A DNA stretch of 64,000 nucleotides from Liopterus haemorrhoidalis (GCA_963971575.1 OZ020622.1:18292879-18356878), one strand, 5' to 3'. Counted from the stretch's first letter, positions 43,962 to 55,454 are shown. Notes: generated by a model from the letters alone, not told the origin. Program-made: numbers and translations.

Positions 43962-44898
43962 CAAATTAATTCAGTTCCATCAAGTGTATTATTCCCTTAT
44001 TTATATTCTTCTTGTTTGGTTCTATGATTATTATTTCTAATAACATTTTCGTGACTTCGATAACATAGTTGTTAAGCATATTGTATACATTTCAGGATAT
44101 TAAACTACTAACCTTTTAAAGTTTTGATTAGAATATGTTCGTGACCAACACAACTCTCGTGTATAGCCGGTTGCATAACAGGTAACTTATTATTTGCACA
44201 CTATTGACGTATTAGACGCCTATATGGTTAGCAATTGAGATACATATGGTAGATTGATTGACCAAATTTGTAGGTTAATAAAATTATACAACTATTACGT
44301 AAAATATACTTGTAAGGAGAGCAGATTATGAATGTGCTTATATGTGTAGTTAACATATATGTGCAGATATGCAGTTTTATGACATGAAGGCCTTGTGGAA
44401 ATTAAAACTAGGTTTAATATACAACTAGTTTCAAGACTGAAAATTTTATTGCTTTTATGAAATATTCCCTAAACATTACTGCAAGGTTGGTAGGTACTCA
44501 TACGGTGTTTACGGTCTTCTTATTTTTTTTTAATGGGTGATACTACAGGTCAAAAGAAGGCGAAAAACCTTAAAACACCTTAGTAAAAGTTTTATAATAA
44601 AAGTGATATTAATTTTTTAAGTACACTTAAACAATGTATTTGAAAATAAGTGGATTGGAGCGATCTCGTGTAAAATCCTCGCGAAGGGCGCGGATGGTGG
44701 ATGGGTGCGGCTGATGCAATCTAAGGAAATCTTACCCCTATCCTTAATCCAATGACACCGTTAACTTCCACTTGTGTTGTACACTTTTTGAGATATAAGT
44801 GTTTTAAGTTTGACCTATATTCGTGACAGTTTGGTTATAAATGTATATTTTAAAATGTTGACCCCACTCAGTATTTATCAAATTCTTGATAAATGGAT
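43962..44898. other. Intron sequence, nothing recognised
   Basis: No supported feature. Confidence 0.4.
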
Positions 44899-44900
44899 TC

Positions 44901-45285
44901 AGGCGCGAACCTAAGAAGGGGGGGGCTCACAGGTTTGAGCCTCCCCCCAAGGACTAAAAAAACTTTTTTTAAAGTGTTTTTAAGGAACACATTGGAATTC
45001 TAAAAATTATGAGCTTTTTTTTAGTCATCACTTGTATTTTGGAAGTGAAGACCTTTTTTTAGGTGATCGCTTGCAGTTTGAAAGTGAGGATCTTTTTTTA
45101 GGTCATCACTTGCAGTTTGAAAGTGAGGACCTTTTTTTTAATGTCATCACTTGTATTTTGGAAGGTACAGTGTTTTTGGTTAGCACTTATTACCGAGTAA
45201 TATCCCGTTTTGTGCTCTTGTAGTAAATCAATTTTGTTTTAAGCCCCCCCTCAAGAAAAATCCCAGAGTGCGCGCCTTCGTGGAT
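44901..45285. repeat. GCGCG-ended element carrying the minisatellite
   Basis: CAGGCGCGAACCTAAGAAGG on the left and CCAGAGTGCGCGCCTTCG on the right bound a run of GAAGTGAGGACCTTTTTTT and AGGTCATCACTTG units (44995-45165). The 63-codon frame over it is an artefact. Exact ends are uncertain. Confidence 0.65.
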
Positions 45286-45411
45286 GAATGATCTAAATAA
45301 TAATTTTATTTTTTGTGTTATAGTCTTTACTTCTTCCCATTTCACCCCTCTTCTTGCTGCCTTTTTTTAATTCTATCGTTCCATGTTCTTCTTTGTCTTC
45401 CTCTAAATTTT
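45286..45411. other. Spacer between two minisatellite-bearing elements
   Basis: AT- and C-rich; no feature recognised. Confidence 0.4.
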
Positions 45412-45419
45412 CTTTAAGG

Positions 45420-46194
45420 CAGAGCCGTAGCAACACCCAGAGCCGACGCAAGGGTATGCGGCGCCCGTAGGCAAGATTGAATTGAGCGCCCCCCTAGATC
45501 AAAAAAAGTCCTCACTTTCAAATTTGAAATGAAGACCTAAAAAGGTCCTCACTTCTAAATTTCAAGTAAAGACCTAAAAAAGTTCCTCACTTCTAAATTT
45601 CAAGTAAAGACCTAACAAAAAAAAGGTCCTCTCTTCTCAATTTGAAGTGAAGACCTAAAAAAAAGGTCCTCACTTCTGAATTTCAAGTAAAGACCTAAAA
45701 AAAAAGGTCCTCACTTCTAAATTTCAAGTAAGACCTAAAAAAAAGGTTCTCACTACTCAAATTATTGAGCGCCCTTTCGAATCTTACGTCAGCGCCCCCT
45801 TCAAGGTGGCGCCCGCATGCCTAACATGCCTGTTTCCGCCGGCTCTGGCAACACCCTGGCATCGGGGCAAGTGCCAGGGGCGCGAAGCCTGATGGGCGCC
45901 ATTATAAGTGAGGATGTTTTTGTTTTTCGTCATCACTTGTATTTAAGAAGTGAATGAAGACCTTTTTTTTGTCATCACTTGTATTTTAGAAGTGAAGACC
46001 TTTTGGATTTTAGGTCATCACTTGTATAAAAATGATGCCCACCTTAAATAAAATGCAAAAAGATAAAAAGGGCGCTATTTTAGGTTAAATTAATTTACAA
46101 GTGTCTACTTGAGTAGACACTTGTAAGGACCCGATTCCCAAGGACGCTATTTTAAGTATTTGCCAAGGGCTCCAAAAACGTTGCTACGGTTCTG
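45420..46194. mobile_element. Outer hAT MITE with minisatellite, TSD CTTTAAGG / CTTTTAGG
   Basis: CAGAGCCGTAGCAAC and GTTGCTACGGTTCTG are inverted ends. The 8-bp flanks 45412-45419 and 46195-46202 match at 7 of 8. After removing the nested element its body has CGGGGCAAGTGCCAGGGG and units of GTCATCACTTGTATTT with GAAGTGAAGACCTTTT (45910-46030). Confidence 0.9.
45438..45847. mobile_element. Inner hAT MITE with minisatellite, TSD GCAACACC
   Basis: CAGAGCCGACGCAAGGG at the left pairs with TTTCCGCCGGCTCTG at the right. GCAACACC flanks both ends exactly (45430-45437 and 45848-45855) and belongs to the outer element. About seven units of AAAAAAGGTCCTCACTTC and AAATTTCAAGTAAAGACCT fill 45495-45765. 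Confidence 0.95.
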
Positions 46195-46202
46195 CTTTTA
46201 GG

Positions 46203-47013
46203 TGCCCTTACTTTAAAAACTTGTCTCTCTTTTATGGTCCATTTTGCACAGAACTTTGTTCTACTAATTGCTCTACTTATTTATTTATTATTTATATAAA
46301 TATCAACAATTTAGCAATAATTCCAAAAATCTTTTACACAAATTCGTACTCAAAAAACTGTGACATCTCCGCGGATATAATACAGAGAATTGTTTAAAAA
46401 ATTCAGCAGAACAAGTTACATCATCAAGTTATTGCATATTTCCTATGCGTCAGATTGTCGCGCCGTGTCCAGCATGCTTGCAATATAGGCCTTATATGGC
46501 ATATTGGCCGTGTTAAGTGGCCTGATTCCAACATACATCGGGGTCGCCAGCCATATGGTTGCATCGCGACTTCAATAACGTAAAAACATAACACTTATTA
46601 TGGGAATGGTGAAAAGTATTCGCAGAAAATGGAGTTCAATTGAAAAGAAATTACTACTTAATGTTGATTATTTTGTGAATATAAATTAAAATTTACAACT
46701 GACATTTTAAATCAAGGTTAGAAAAGTTTTTAGTAATTCAAATATTACTTGTAATTATGTCACTTTTAATTACTTTCCATTTTAAATTATTACCTGTAGA
46801 AAATATTGATTAATTTCAATTTTGTTTAATTATGTACTTATTAGAATTGATTAATGTAGCCAGTGATGCGCCTTTACGGTAAAAATGATTTTTTTCACGT
46901 AAATAATAGGTAAATAATGTAAAAAATGTACACAATGTAAACATGGCAGTACATACTGTCAATTGGACAAGTTTACATTACACACAACGTGGTTTGTAAT
47001 AAAATCATTGTTA
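46203..47013. other. Intron sequence, nothing recognised
   Basis: A GC-richer patch at 46440-46570 (GTCGCGCCGTGTCC, CATCGGGGTCGCC) is not assigned. Confidence 0.4.
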
Positions 47014-47305
47014 TACACAGGCGCGCACCTGGGGGAGGGTCAAGGCCTTGAGCCTGCTCCACTTTTTTTTTTTAATTTTGTAGTTTGATTTAACTTTTTT
47101 CAAATCATTAAACACCGTCATCTAGAATTTAGGTATAATCAAAGATAGATAAGGGCCATTTGCGGCCCCCTTTTTAGGGTTTTGTAGGTATGACCACCAA
47201 AAAAACCCGTATAACGTCACTCATGTGTCTGTCTGTCGGTCTGTACGGTAGAAAGTGTAGCCAAGCGGCTGAACATAAAGTTGAAATTTGGCATACTTGT
47301 ACAAC
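47014..47305. repeat. GCGCGCACCTGG element end and GGGTTTTGTAGGTATGACC repeat, copy 2
   Basis: CAGGCGCGCACCTGGGGGAGG (47020) is the left end seen at 44901. At 47173-47295 lies the second copy of the repeat found at 20572-20690, with TGTCTGTCGGTCTGTACGG intact. Confidence 0.65.
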
Positions 47306-47327
47306 TTTTACCCACATATAGGAAAAC

Positions 47328-47578
47328 TATTGAGAAGTGACATTACCGTTGGCGGCGCTGTAATACAAGGAAATATGGCTGAATTGTCTAGTATTCAGTT
47401 GTGAATATGCTAACAGAGAACAGGTTAATTTAAGCACAGTACGTTTTTATTTTATGAAAATGTATCTAGCGATATTCTAACAAAAAATCAACACTAGAAA
47501 ATATGTAATAATTTCAAACAGTACTTAGTACAATATTTGACCATCAGACTGCGTATCCAAGCGTGTCAGTTCTCAATA
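47328..47578. mobile_element. MITE, TATTGAGAA(C/G)TGACA ends, copy 2
   Basis: TATTGAGAAGTGACATTACC and GTGTCAGTTCTCAATA are inverted ends. The body is the reverse complement of 9470-9729. Confidence 0.87.
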
Positions 47579-49318
47579 GAGAGTTCAAAAAAATATAGCG
47601 CGGGATAAATATAAACAAATATGTATTTTAAAAAAAAATATATATTTTTTTAATGTTGAGTGGTATACCAAATGAAACCTTTTAAGGCGTGGATCAACAA
47701 ACAAATTTTTGCCAAAAATGTGTCAAAAAACTCTTATCCCCCACCCTATCTCCCAAAATAATTCATCTAAAAATGTAAAAAAATCTCCGTAATGAACATT
47801 GATGGGAACCGAAATAGTTCAACAGGAATGTGTGTATTTTTTTGGAATTAAAAATATAAAAATAGTATTTTTTTTAATAGTTGCGAACTGAGTTACTCAC
47901 ACCACACCACACTATACTGTAAAATATTTATTATTAATCTAATGAAGACTTGAATACGAAGCAAATGCAGAAAAAAAAAAAACTGGGATATTTAGATATT
48001 TGAAATTATTTAAATTTTGTTTAAAAAAATTAAATGGAAGCTCTTAGTTCTCAAATAACGAATAAAAGTGATCAACAAATCTTTTGATTTTGATTTGATA
48101 AATATACCTAAACATCCAGTATTATGTTGACTTCTTACACCTGTATTAAATTACTGCAAAATCCTAAAATGTGTGAAAATTCACACTCCACTTCAATTTT
48201 TTAGTTTTGTGGGAACATATACACATAAACGATCTAATTTATATATTAGTATAGATTTTCAAATCCTCTTACTTCCTTCATTTATTCGTGTATCTTGGTA
48301 CCCGCGGCGTATTTATTATTCCAAATTTGCAATTTTATCTTTATGCCGTTTTTTTTTTTTGTACTTCTCTTGTCCTTGCACTTTTCTAGTTTTCTCAATT
48401 ATTATGTACTCTATCACCCTTGTATTCTCATTTGTATTTCCGTGGTCGAGTACCCAGCTTTTTGGTAAAAATCTTTTCTTTTTCCTTTCTACTGATTACT
48501 TACTTTCCCTGTCCCCCTGTCTATCCCCTTACCTACAACATTCATGCAGTATTGTTTCATTAATCCCTGTTCTTACTTTATCTTCAAATTTAATAGCTCT
48601 TCAAAATTTTTATCTCTCTTTCTTCTAGAAGTATATAGCTAGGAATGTTTCTTGAGACCCATTTTCTTGACTTATTATTTGATTCGAAAACGTCTTCGCA
48701 CTGATTAAACAGATAAATCAGATTGAATGTTGAAGTATCAATTATTATATAATATATTTTTCCCACGTAAGGTATAATTAGTTATGATGATACTTCGTTA
48801 ATGAGTGGTTCACAATAAACAAATACCGACGTCTAATTAAGTATCATTGAACCCGCTATTGAGCGCGAGATCACGCAACGTAACGCAGTGAATTTACAGT
48901 CAGTGATGTGTGTCCGTCACTGATGTAATATCACTTAATAGTTGAATTGTTATGGATGAGTAAAGGTTATATTGTGTATATATAGGACATACATTGTTTA
49001 AAGGCATCATAGGTGGGCTTACAGTAGCAGGGTTGCCAACTATTTACCTATAGACTAAAACCCTCACTATTCATGGTTTATGTATTCGCGGTTTCTTGCA
49101 TTCACGGATGGAAATTTAATGAAAAAAAGTATCATGTATTTGAACTACTCGTCCCAATGTATTTCTTATCTTCGTTTGTATTTTTGAATATATTCACATA
49201 AAGGTTTTTGTAGATTGAACCATAGCCTTTATTAAAAGGTCGTCGGCCAAGAAATGTCTCCTCAAATATACACCAATTTCTATAGTACAGGCAGAGAGAG
49301 ACGTATAACTGTTTTAGG
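47579..49318. other. Intron, strand-biased pyrimidine-rich segment, no recognised gene
   Basis: An open frame of 151 codons at 48173-48628 is full of Phe, Leu and Ser, as expected from a T-rich strand. The opposite strand reads lysine-rich with stops. I see no family resemblance and do not call a gene. Confidence 0.4.
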
Positions 49319-49441
49319 CAGCAGTTCCTAAACTTATTTTGTTGCGAAAATCTTATACAATTTTCCAACGATCGTGGTATCCTTGTCATATCTATTAATA
49401 AAAGACATCTTGTCTCGCGGAACTCACAATGGGAAACACTG
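49319..49441. repeat. Short hAT-like MITE or remnant
   Basis: CAGCAGTTCCTAAACTTATT at 49319 and CACAATGGGAAACACTG at 49425-49441 resemble hAT ends, but flanking 8-mers differ. Confidence 0.5.
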
Positions 49442-50395
49442 ATCTAATTTCTTGGTGCTTTTTACTGATGGATCAAAATTCGGAACCAGGGTTGCGTGTG
49501 CGTTCATTGTCTTTAATCCACTCCAGCAGTTTCAGTATCGTTTGCACTCCATAACGAATGTGTATACTGCTTTACAGGCTCTGTATTTTGTTTCGTTAGA
49601 GCCGAGTCATTCAAGAGTTTTGACGGACTCGGTGAGCGCTCTGAACATTATCCAAGATCCAAATCCAGTGCATTCTTTTGTACTAAAGATCCAGTTGCTA
49701 CTCCACAATTTAAACGCTCAGAATGTGAGGATAGAGCTGTTTTGGATACCGTGACATGTTGGTATTAAAGGCAATGAAGCGGCTTATGTAGCCGTAAAAG
49801 CCGCCTCCTACAGACCTATGATTGATGTGAGTTTAATATTTTCAGATGACGCAAAGAGTCATCTGAAACATGTAGTGTTAGCCAAATGGTAACATGAATG
49901 GAACAGCATACAAAATATGAGACAGATTAAGGGAGACGTTAAAACATGGGGTTTTTCCTGTAGGATTAACCGCAGGGAGGAAACCGCCATCACATGCCTC
50001 CGTATAGGCCACTGTTGGTGGACCTATGGACGGGTAACACAGATTTGTCTGTGTTACACATGATGATGGAAGATGTTAAGCCTGTGCTATGACCTGTCAG
50101 TTGCTTTAGGTAACGACAGGGTACTCATGGACAGGCTGATACTCTTCCTGTGAGAATCGAACTAACTGTTTTATGTGTGAAGTCTTGCACCTTATTTTAA
50201 TGTGTTTTATCATTTTCTGTGATATTTGATAGTAATTGGTCCTTTTACATCCAGTTACCATCTATTTGTGTTTACCGTGCAAGGTGTCTTTTATTGAGTA
50301 TGTGTGTAATGTATTTATTGTTTAATTTGTCTATTTTAATATATACTACGGGCTGATTTAGATGGGCTGTGTTAAACTAACTAACTAACTCTATT
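49442..50395 (+). pseudogene. LINE RNase H domain and 3' end
   Basis: The frame at 49452-49754 begins MVLFTDGSKFGTRVACAFIV, the FTDGSK motif that carries the first catalytic aspartate of RNase H in I- and jockey-related LINEs. LQALYFV (the ALxxAL region), VLTDSVSALNII with the third catalytic Asp, and ELFWIP follow. After one stop the protein resumes HVGIKGNEAAYVAVKAA, the final RNase H motif. Further on GFSCRINRREETAITCLRIG resembles the segment preceding the terminal zinc knuckle. The 3' end is (AACT)n at 50376-50391. Broken by a stop and frameshifts; the RT is absent. Confidence 0.9.
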
Positions 50396-50396
50396 A

Positions 50397-50535
50397 GGCC
50401 CGTTTCTGAAAGGTTAGCCGAGTTTAATCTTTTGGTTAAACTCGGTTACAATATAACAATCCCATAAGTAACCACAGCAACCATTTTCTAACTCTTTGGT
50501 TATAGTTAACTAAGCTTTTAGAAACCGGCCCTTTG
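50397..50535. mobile_element. MITE, GGCCCGTTTCTGAAAG ends, copy 1
   Basis: GGCCCGTTTCTGAAAGGTTA at the left and CTTTTAGAAACCGGCCC at the right are inverted. The interior TTGTTATATTG and ACTTATGGGATTG are shared in inverted orientation with 55455-55540. Confidence 0.75.
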
Positions 50536-51425
50536 TCATACCTGCGAATCCCTAAAAATTATAACCCTAATCTCAAAAATGATCTTTTCTTAATCTTAAT
50601 CTAAGTTTTCATTAATATTTTTTTAAAAGTACATAATAAGATATTTAAATAGCACAATTACTAAATAAACAGTATCATGTTCTAATTAAAGGAAAATGCA
50701 GACTTAAGAATATATCTAAAAATAAAACTGATAACTTTGTTTATAATTCTTATGAAATGACACATATCCGTTCATTCATATTAATTGTATGAAGCAACTG
50801 TTTTTAAATAATCAATCAAGATGTGAAAAAATATTAATGGTAAGGCGCCGGATATAGATTCCTGGTTCCTAGAATATAGATTTTTAACCCATCGTCGATC
50901 GGAAGATGTTTATGTCGCTGATTGCTGACCGCCAATAGAATCTCTTGCAATGATATAAACAATTCATCAAACTCCCACCACTGGAGTAATCAAAGTTTAA
51001 TATATTATCGTTTAAAATTATTTTTACATAAAAAAACAACCGTTTATAAATCTCATTGAAAAACATAATTACAGTTTTCTCATATTTAAAACTGACATCT
51101 GATTCTAATAAAATTTTTAAATGTTCTTTTGTTAAAAGATTTTATACATCCTTTGAAAAAAGTCTGTAAAAAGCAGTCAACTTTTCCGGTTTTTATTCAA
51201 AGAATAAATAGTTATTTTATTTGACAATTAAGTGGAAATGACAAATAATTAATCGTCAAATAATTAAAGTCAGTTGAAGGAATGATTTATAGCAGATTTC
51301 ATGAATAAAAACTTAATTGTCAATTTTAGTGGGTAATTATTTTATAGTGTTTGAGAAATATTTAAAAATCTAATTCTTTAACCGTTTGCAGTCCATTCCT
51401 TTTATGCACAGATAATGTTTTAATA
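50536..51425. other. Intron sequence, nothing recognised
   Basis: AT-rich; no supported feature. Confidence 0.4.
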
Positions 51426-51459
51426 TTTTTAAAAGACCTGCTCCGAACGTAGAGTTTCA

Positions 51460-51570
51460 TAATTTGCCCTTTGTTGGCTAAGGTGGGCTAAATTAGGGGC
51501 GTTGAGAGTCGGGAGAAGCCGGTTCAAATTACCGAAGCCCGGGCTGACTGAAGAGCCCGGGACTGGATTC
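51460..51570 (+). repeat. Possible tRNA-like SINE head and GC-rich hairpin
   Basis: TTGGCTAAGGTGGGCT and GGTTCAAATTACC resemble polymerase III boxes A and B. CCCGGGCT...AGCCCGGG at 51537-51560 forms an 8-bp stem. No body or tail was confirmed. Confidence 0.3.
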
Positions 51571-51609
51571 TTTTTTTAATAATTTACTTTACTCTGTTCG
51601 TTAAATAAG

Positions 51610-52395
51610 GTTTAAGACGTAATATTCCCTATTAACCTTATTGATGTTGAAGCTCGTAAAGTAGGACTCATCATCAATAATGAAAAAACCAAGTATCTTA
51701 TTGTTAGTAGACGCAGTCACGAAAACACGACCGACTTAAAAATTAATGACAACACTTTTGAGAGAGTTTCTATTTTCATATACCTGGCAGCATGATAAAT
51801 CAGGTGAATATGATACAGCAGGAAATTACGGATATAATTAGCTGCTAATGCATCGTATTTTGCACTTGACCGTTTGACAAGATCTGGTTATACCGAATTA
51901 TAGTACGTCCAGTACTTATGTATGACTTCGAAACATGGACCTTAACAAAGCGAGATCGACAACACCTCATAGTTTTCGAAAATAAAATATTACGCAGAAC
52001 CAAAGGGTCCCATTTAAATTAATGGTGAATGGAGAATCCGTAAGAACAAAGATATCCAAGAACTGTACTCAAGGCCAAGTATAACACAAGAATTCAGAGG
52101 CAGACGATTACAGTGGATATGACACGTTCTGAGGATGAGGGAGGACAGAATGGTTAAAAAAATATGGGAAGGAAGATGGAATACCCGTCGACCAGTGGGA
52201 AGACCACGCAAGAGATGGAGAGATCAGCTATCCGAAGATCTAACAAGTATTGGTATACAGGGTATTTGGCAAGACAATGAATAGATCGAGATGGAGGACT
52301 CATATGAGTGAGGCCAAAAGTCAACCTGACTGATAGTGCCTGAAGAAGAAGAAGAGGAGGAAGAAGAAGAAGAGGAAGAAGAAGAAGAAAATTCG
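51610..52395 (+). pseudogene. LINE 3' coding end (RTE/BovB-like), copy 3, the longest
   Basis: The plus strand reads EARKVGLIINNEKTKYLIVS, LKINDNTFERVSIFIYL, RPVLMYDFETWTLTKRD, ENKILRR, then KDIQELYSRPSITQEFRGR, RPVGRPRKRWRDQLSEDL and a (GAA)n-type tail at 52347-52388. This order, from the RT thumb/connection to the basic GRPRKRW motif, is characteristic of the C-terminal region of RTE/craniate-like LINEs. Several frameshifts and stops break it. Two shorter minus-strand copies with the same tail are at 12529-12717 and 39258-39515. Confidence 0.88.
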
Positions 52396-53559
52396 TTGTG
52401 CCGTATCAAAAATAAAAGATCTGAAGACGTATATTAAGGAACGAAAAGAGTTTTTTGAAAATAGTTTTAATACGATTTTAGCTAAAAATGTTCAAGAAAA
52501 TTCTTCACCAACCCTCAACCCAGGGTGAAAATCAAAAAACAAATCTTAGTAATGCACATTAATGTGAACCGGAATAGTACGACAGACATTTTTTATCTGA
52601 TAATTATATCGAAAGTTATCGATTTATTTGCTAAACCGTGCTACAATATTTATCTGACTTCCTAGACTGATTAGCTATAGCTGTGTCTTGAAGCGAGTGA
52701 ATCTCAAGTATGGTTGTAAGTCTCTAGATGGAAGCTCGTGGATTATTTTTTGAAAAGTTATTGAAATTTATGTTTTTACATGCCCCTTAATATATAAGGG
52801 GCAAGTAATGTAATCGCGAAAATTTTCGTTGTCGAGATTTTGACTGTCCAGGATTTTCATGGGTCCAGGGAATCCAAAAAACCTATTTTCGAAGTGCCGT
52901 CCGTATGTGTGTGTGTATACACGATAACTCAAGAACGGTTCAACTTAGAGAATTCGTTCTGGTACTAAAAAAATCTCCTATTAATTGGGAAGAACCCTAT
53001 TGGTTTTTATGAAGATCCGCAACTGGACACGGAAGATATTAAACTTTAAATTAAAAAAAGCTCTTAACTAGTAAACCAAGCCTTAAATAAAAATTTGTAT
53101 AGAACGTAATTTGATGCATTTTTAAAAGTTTACCAAATTTTTTATTCTTTTTTTATGGTCTCCCTTCGCCACTGGTCTCAGTATGTACCAAAAATTTCTT
53201 ACCACTTACTAAATACATACACAACCCCGAAATGTGTTAAAATTTACCATGAAATTAAATAATTAAAAAATATATATATATTTTCCTTATAGCAAAATGT
53301 TTTCAACGTTACAATAGAATTGTAATGTTGATCTTTGAAACCCCATTGTTGATCTTTTAAAGTAATTTGGTAGATATGTTATCACAAGATATATTTTTAG
53401 GATTTAATACAAAAATTGAAATAATAAATAAGGGTTTATTTACAATACTAAACATTTTTTTAAATCTGTGTAACAATATTTTTTACATTATTTATTTTAC
53501 CGCGCCCATTTAAACGTCTACGGAAATTCTAGCAGGTGACTGTACCGATACGCCATGCG
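52396..53559. other. Intron sequence, nothing recognised
   Basis: No supported feature; AT-rich up to the candidate first exon of the cytoplasmic transcript. Confidence 0.4.
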
Positions 53560-53700
53560 CAATAGAGAGCCGCAGCCATTTTACACTTAACCGGGTCCAG
53601 CCCAGTTGTAGTTCATAGTGCCAGGTGGTTGTGTTCTTGTGTTAAAAACGTGTTACTAACTTATTTAATAAAGTGAAGTGTTAATAATAAAACCGCCACC
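53560..53700 (+). promoter_or_regulatory. Probable promoter and 5' leader of cytoplasmic tropomyosin
   Basis: A GC-richer segment (GAGAGCCGCAGCC, CGGGTCCAGCCCAG) replaces AT-rich intron at 53560-53640, and CAGTT occurs near 53602 as an initiator-like site. There is no splice acceptor immediately upstream, so transcription probably begins here and runs into the ATG at 53701 in a full Kozak context (ACCGCCACC). Confidence 0.55.
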
Positions 53701-53844
53701 ATGACTACAAATATGCAGCAAGGCACATTACTAGATGTATTGAAGAAAAAAATGAGACAAACTAAAGAAGAAATGGAAAAATATAAAGATGAATGTGAAG
53801 ATTATCAAAAACGATTACAAGTCGAAGTTATGCGTAGAGAAGAA
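53701..53844 (+). CDS. Tm1: Tropomyosin 1, cytoplasmic-type first exon (48 residues)
   Basis: The exon encodes [18 protein letters not shown] through QVEVMRREE and stops at the donor GTAAGA (53845) on a codon boundary. The core [20 protein letters not shown] is the signature of the alternative first exon of insect non-muscle tropomyosins, which replaces muscle residues 1-80 and gives shorter actin-binding proteins. Six of its seven lysines use AAA, unlike the muscle exons where all twelve are AAG. It should join the shared exon (beginning near AEAEVAALNRR in the family), which is not within the remaining 10 kb of the window. Confidence 0.96.
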
Positions 53845-55267
53845 GTAAGAATTATAAAAATCCTATTCATTAATTAGTTTTTCAAATGTATATTAAATAA
53901 CTTATCCAACATAACCTTATTATCTTATCTCTTTCGTTGTATGACTAATATGAAATTTTTAGTGAACGTAGGTCGAAAATTACGGAATTATATACAAGAG
54001 TCGTTGTTCTATCGATTTAGATGACGTATTTTTGAAATAATGTTTATTTTTATATATATAAATAAATATAATTTAGTCACAAGTTTTAGAATTATAGCCG
54101 CACCCATTTTTTTGATACTTTAACGGTATATTTCAAACGTTACGGCCCTTGTAAAAATAAACAGGTTTCAGGATTATTTACATGACTTTTACGCCCTGGA
54201 ATTTGGATTAAGAAAATTAAAAAAACCCTAAAATGTACTTTTAAACTTAACCCCTATTGTAAAAACTACGCTTCCCTACGAAATTATGGTCTATTCTTAA
54301 AAAAAAAGTGGCTTAATACGTGTGTTTATACAATTCTAATTTGTATTGTGACAGTTTGTTTCCAAAAAACAAATTACCGTGTTCAAATAACACAAGATAT
54401 TGAAATTTATGAAGTTTGATGTCATTTAATTGTCATATATTGTTATTTAATTGTAATTTAGTGTTTATCAACCCAATGGTCGCTATCCAAAACTGTCCTA
54501 CTGTTCAGAATTAGCCCTATTTGTATAAAATTATCTGTTTTGTACTATCTTGTTTAGTTTTTGAATTTTAAGAATGTTTTCCTGATAATTATCTAGGTTT
54601 TGCTGTGATACTATAGGTGTGAAATTAAAACCTTTATTACGATTGAGAGTGTGATTCCAAAATCGTATTTATAATTTACTTATAAATCGTTACGTAAATT
54701 TTGCAAATTACTTATTCAAATATATTTAATCTATGCTTAGTTGCATCAAAGAGTAGTTGCAACAGTTAATAAGAAATAAGACAATAAGAAAATTTTTGAT
54801 TAATTACATAAAAATTTACATAAGGAGAGTCTTATTAAAATGGTAATTTAAAAACAGACTGTATTTAAATATAAAGGCGTGGATGATAGTATTGTTCTTA
54901 AATACAACAAATTCGAACCCAGTTCATGGAATTTGTGGATGTCATTCATAACTAATATTAAACGAAACAATGAATTTTCTCTTCAATATCGTTTATTATA
55001 AAATTGATGTGAAGTGTGAATTTTCACACATTTTCGGAATTTGTAGGTATTTAGTAAGTGCAAAAAAATGGTCGGTACATACTAAAAATTGATGTGAAGT
55101 GTAATTTTCACACAATTCAGGGTTCTCTGGGTATACAGGGTGTTAGGTAAATGTCCGGCACAATTTGAAAGCATGGTGACGTAGAATGTAATCGATGTTT
55201 CCTTTGCCAATTTTCTCTAAAATGTGAATTTCGTCCAAAAATAAACAAACAAAAAGATGCCCCAAAT
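53845..55267. other. Intron after the cytoplasmic exon
   Basis: No recognised gene. A repeat end CAGGGTGTTAGGTAAATG lies at 55136; two TTGATGTGAAGTGTGAATTT-like segments at 55001 and 55092 form a short direct repeat. Confidence 0.45.
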
Positions 55268-55449
55268 TTTGAAAACCACTGACTTTAATTTTTCATATTA
55301 ATCCAGAAGTTGTGTAGTTGCTATAGAGAAAAAAAAACACGTACTTTGATATTCCATTATTGAACTGCAATTAAAATATTTTTTTCTCTATGGCAACTAC
55401 ACAACTTGATTAATATGAAAAATTAAAAAAAAGTCAGTTGTTTTCAAAA
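55268..55449. mobile_element. Foldback element with about 65-bp inverted arms
   Basis: TTTTGAAAACCACTGACTTT, AATTTTTCATATTAATC and GTTGTGTAGTTGC on the left return inverted on the right. A short loop near 55338-55370 separates the arms. Confidence 0.85.
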
Positions 55450-55454
55450 TTAAC

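Noticed and set aside
45032..45223. Open frame with repeated SEDLFLG peptides
   Set aside because: It is the translation of the minisatellite units; the same repeat is read in other frames elsewhere.
48173..48628. 151-codon frame, the longest outside TEs and the tropomyosin exon
   Set aside because: Phe/Leu/Ser/Ile-rich translation of a pyrimidine-rich strand, no family match, no splice or start context.
52224..52409. Poly-serine frame on the minus strand
   Set aside because: Reverse reading of the GAA tail of a LINE.
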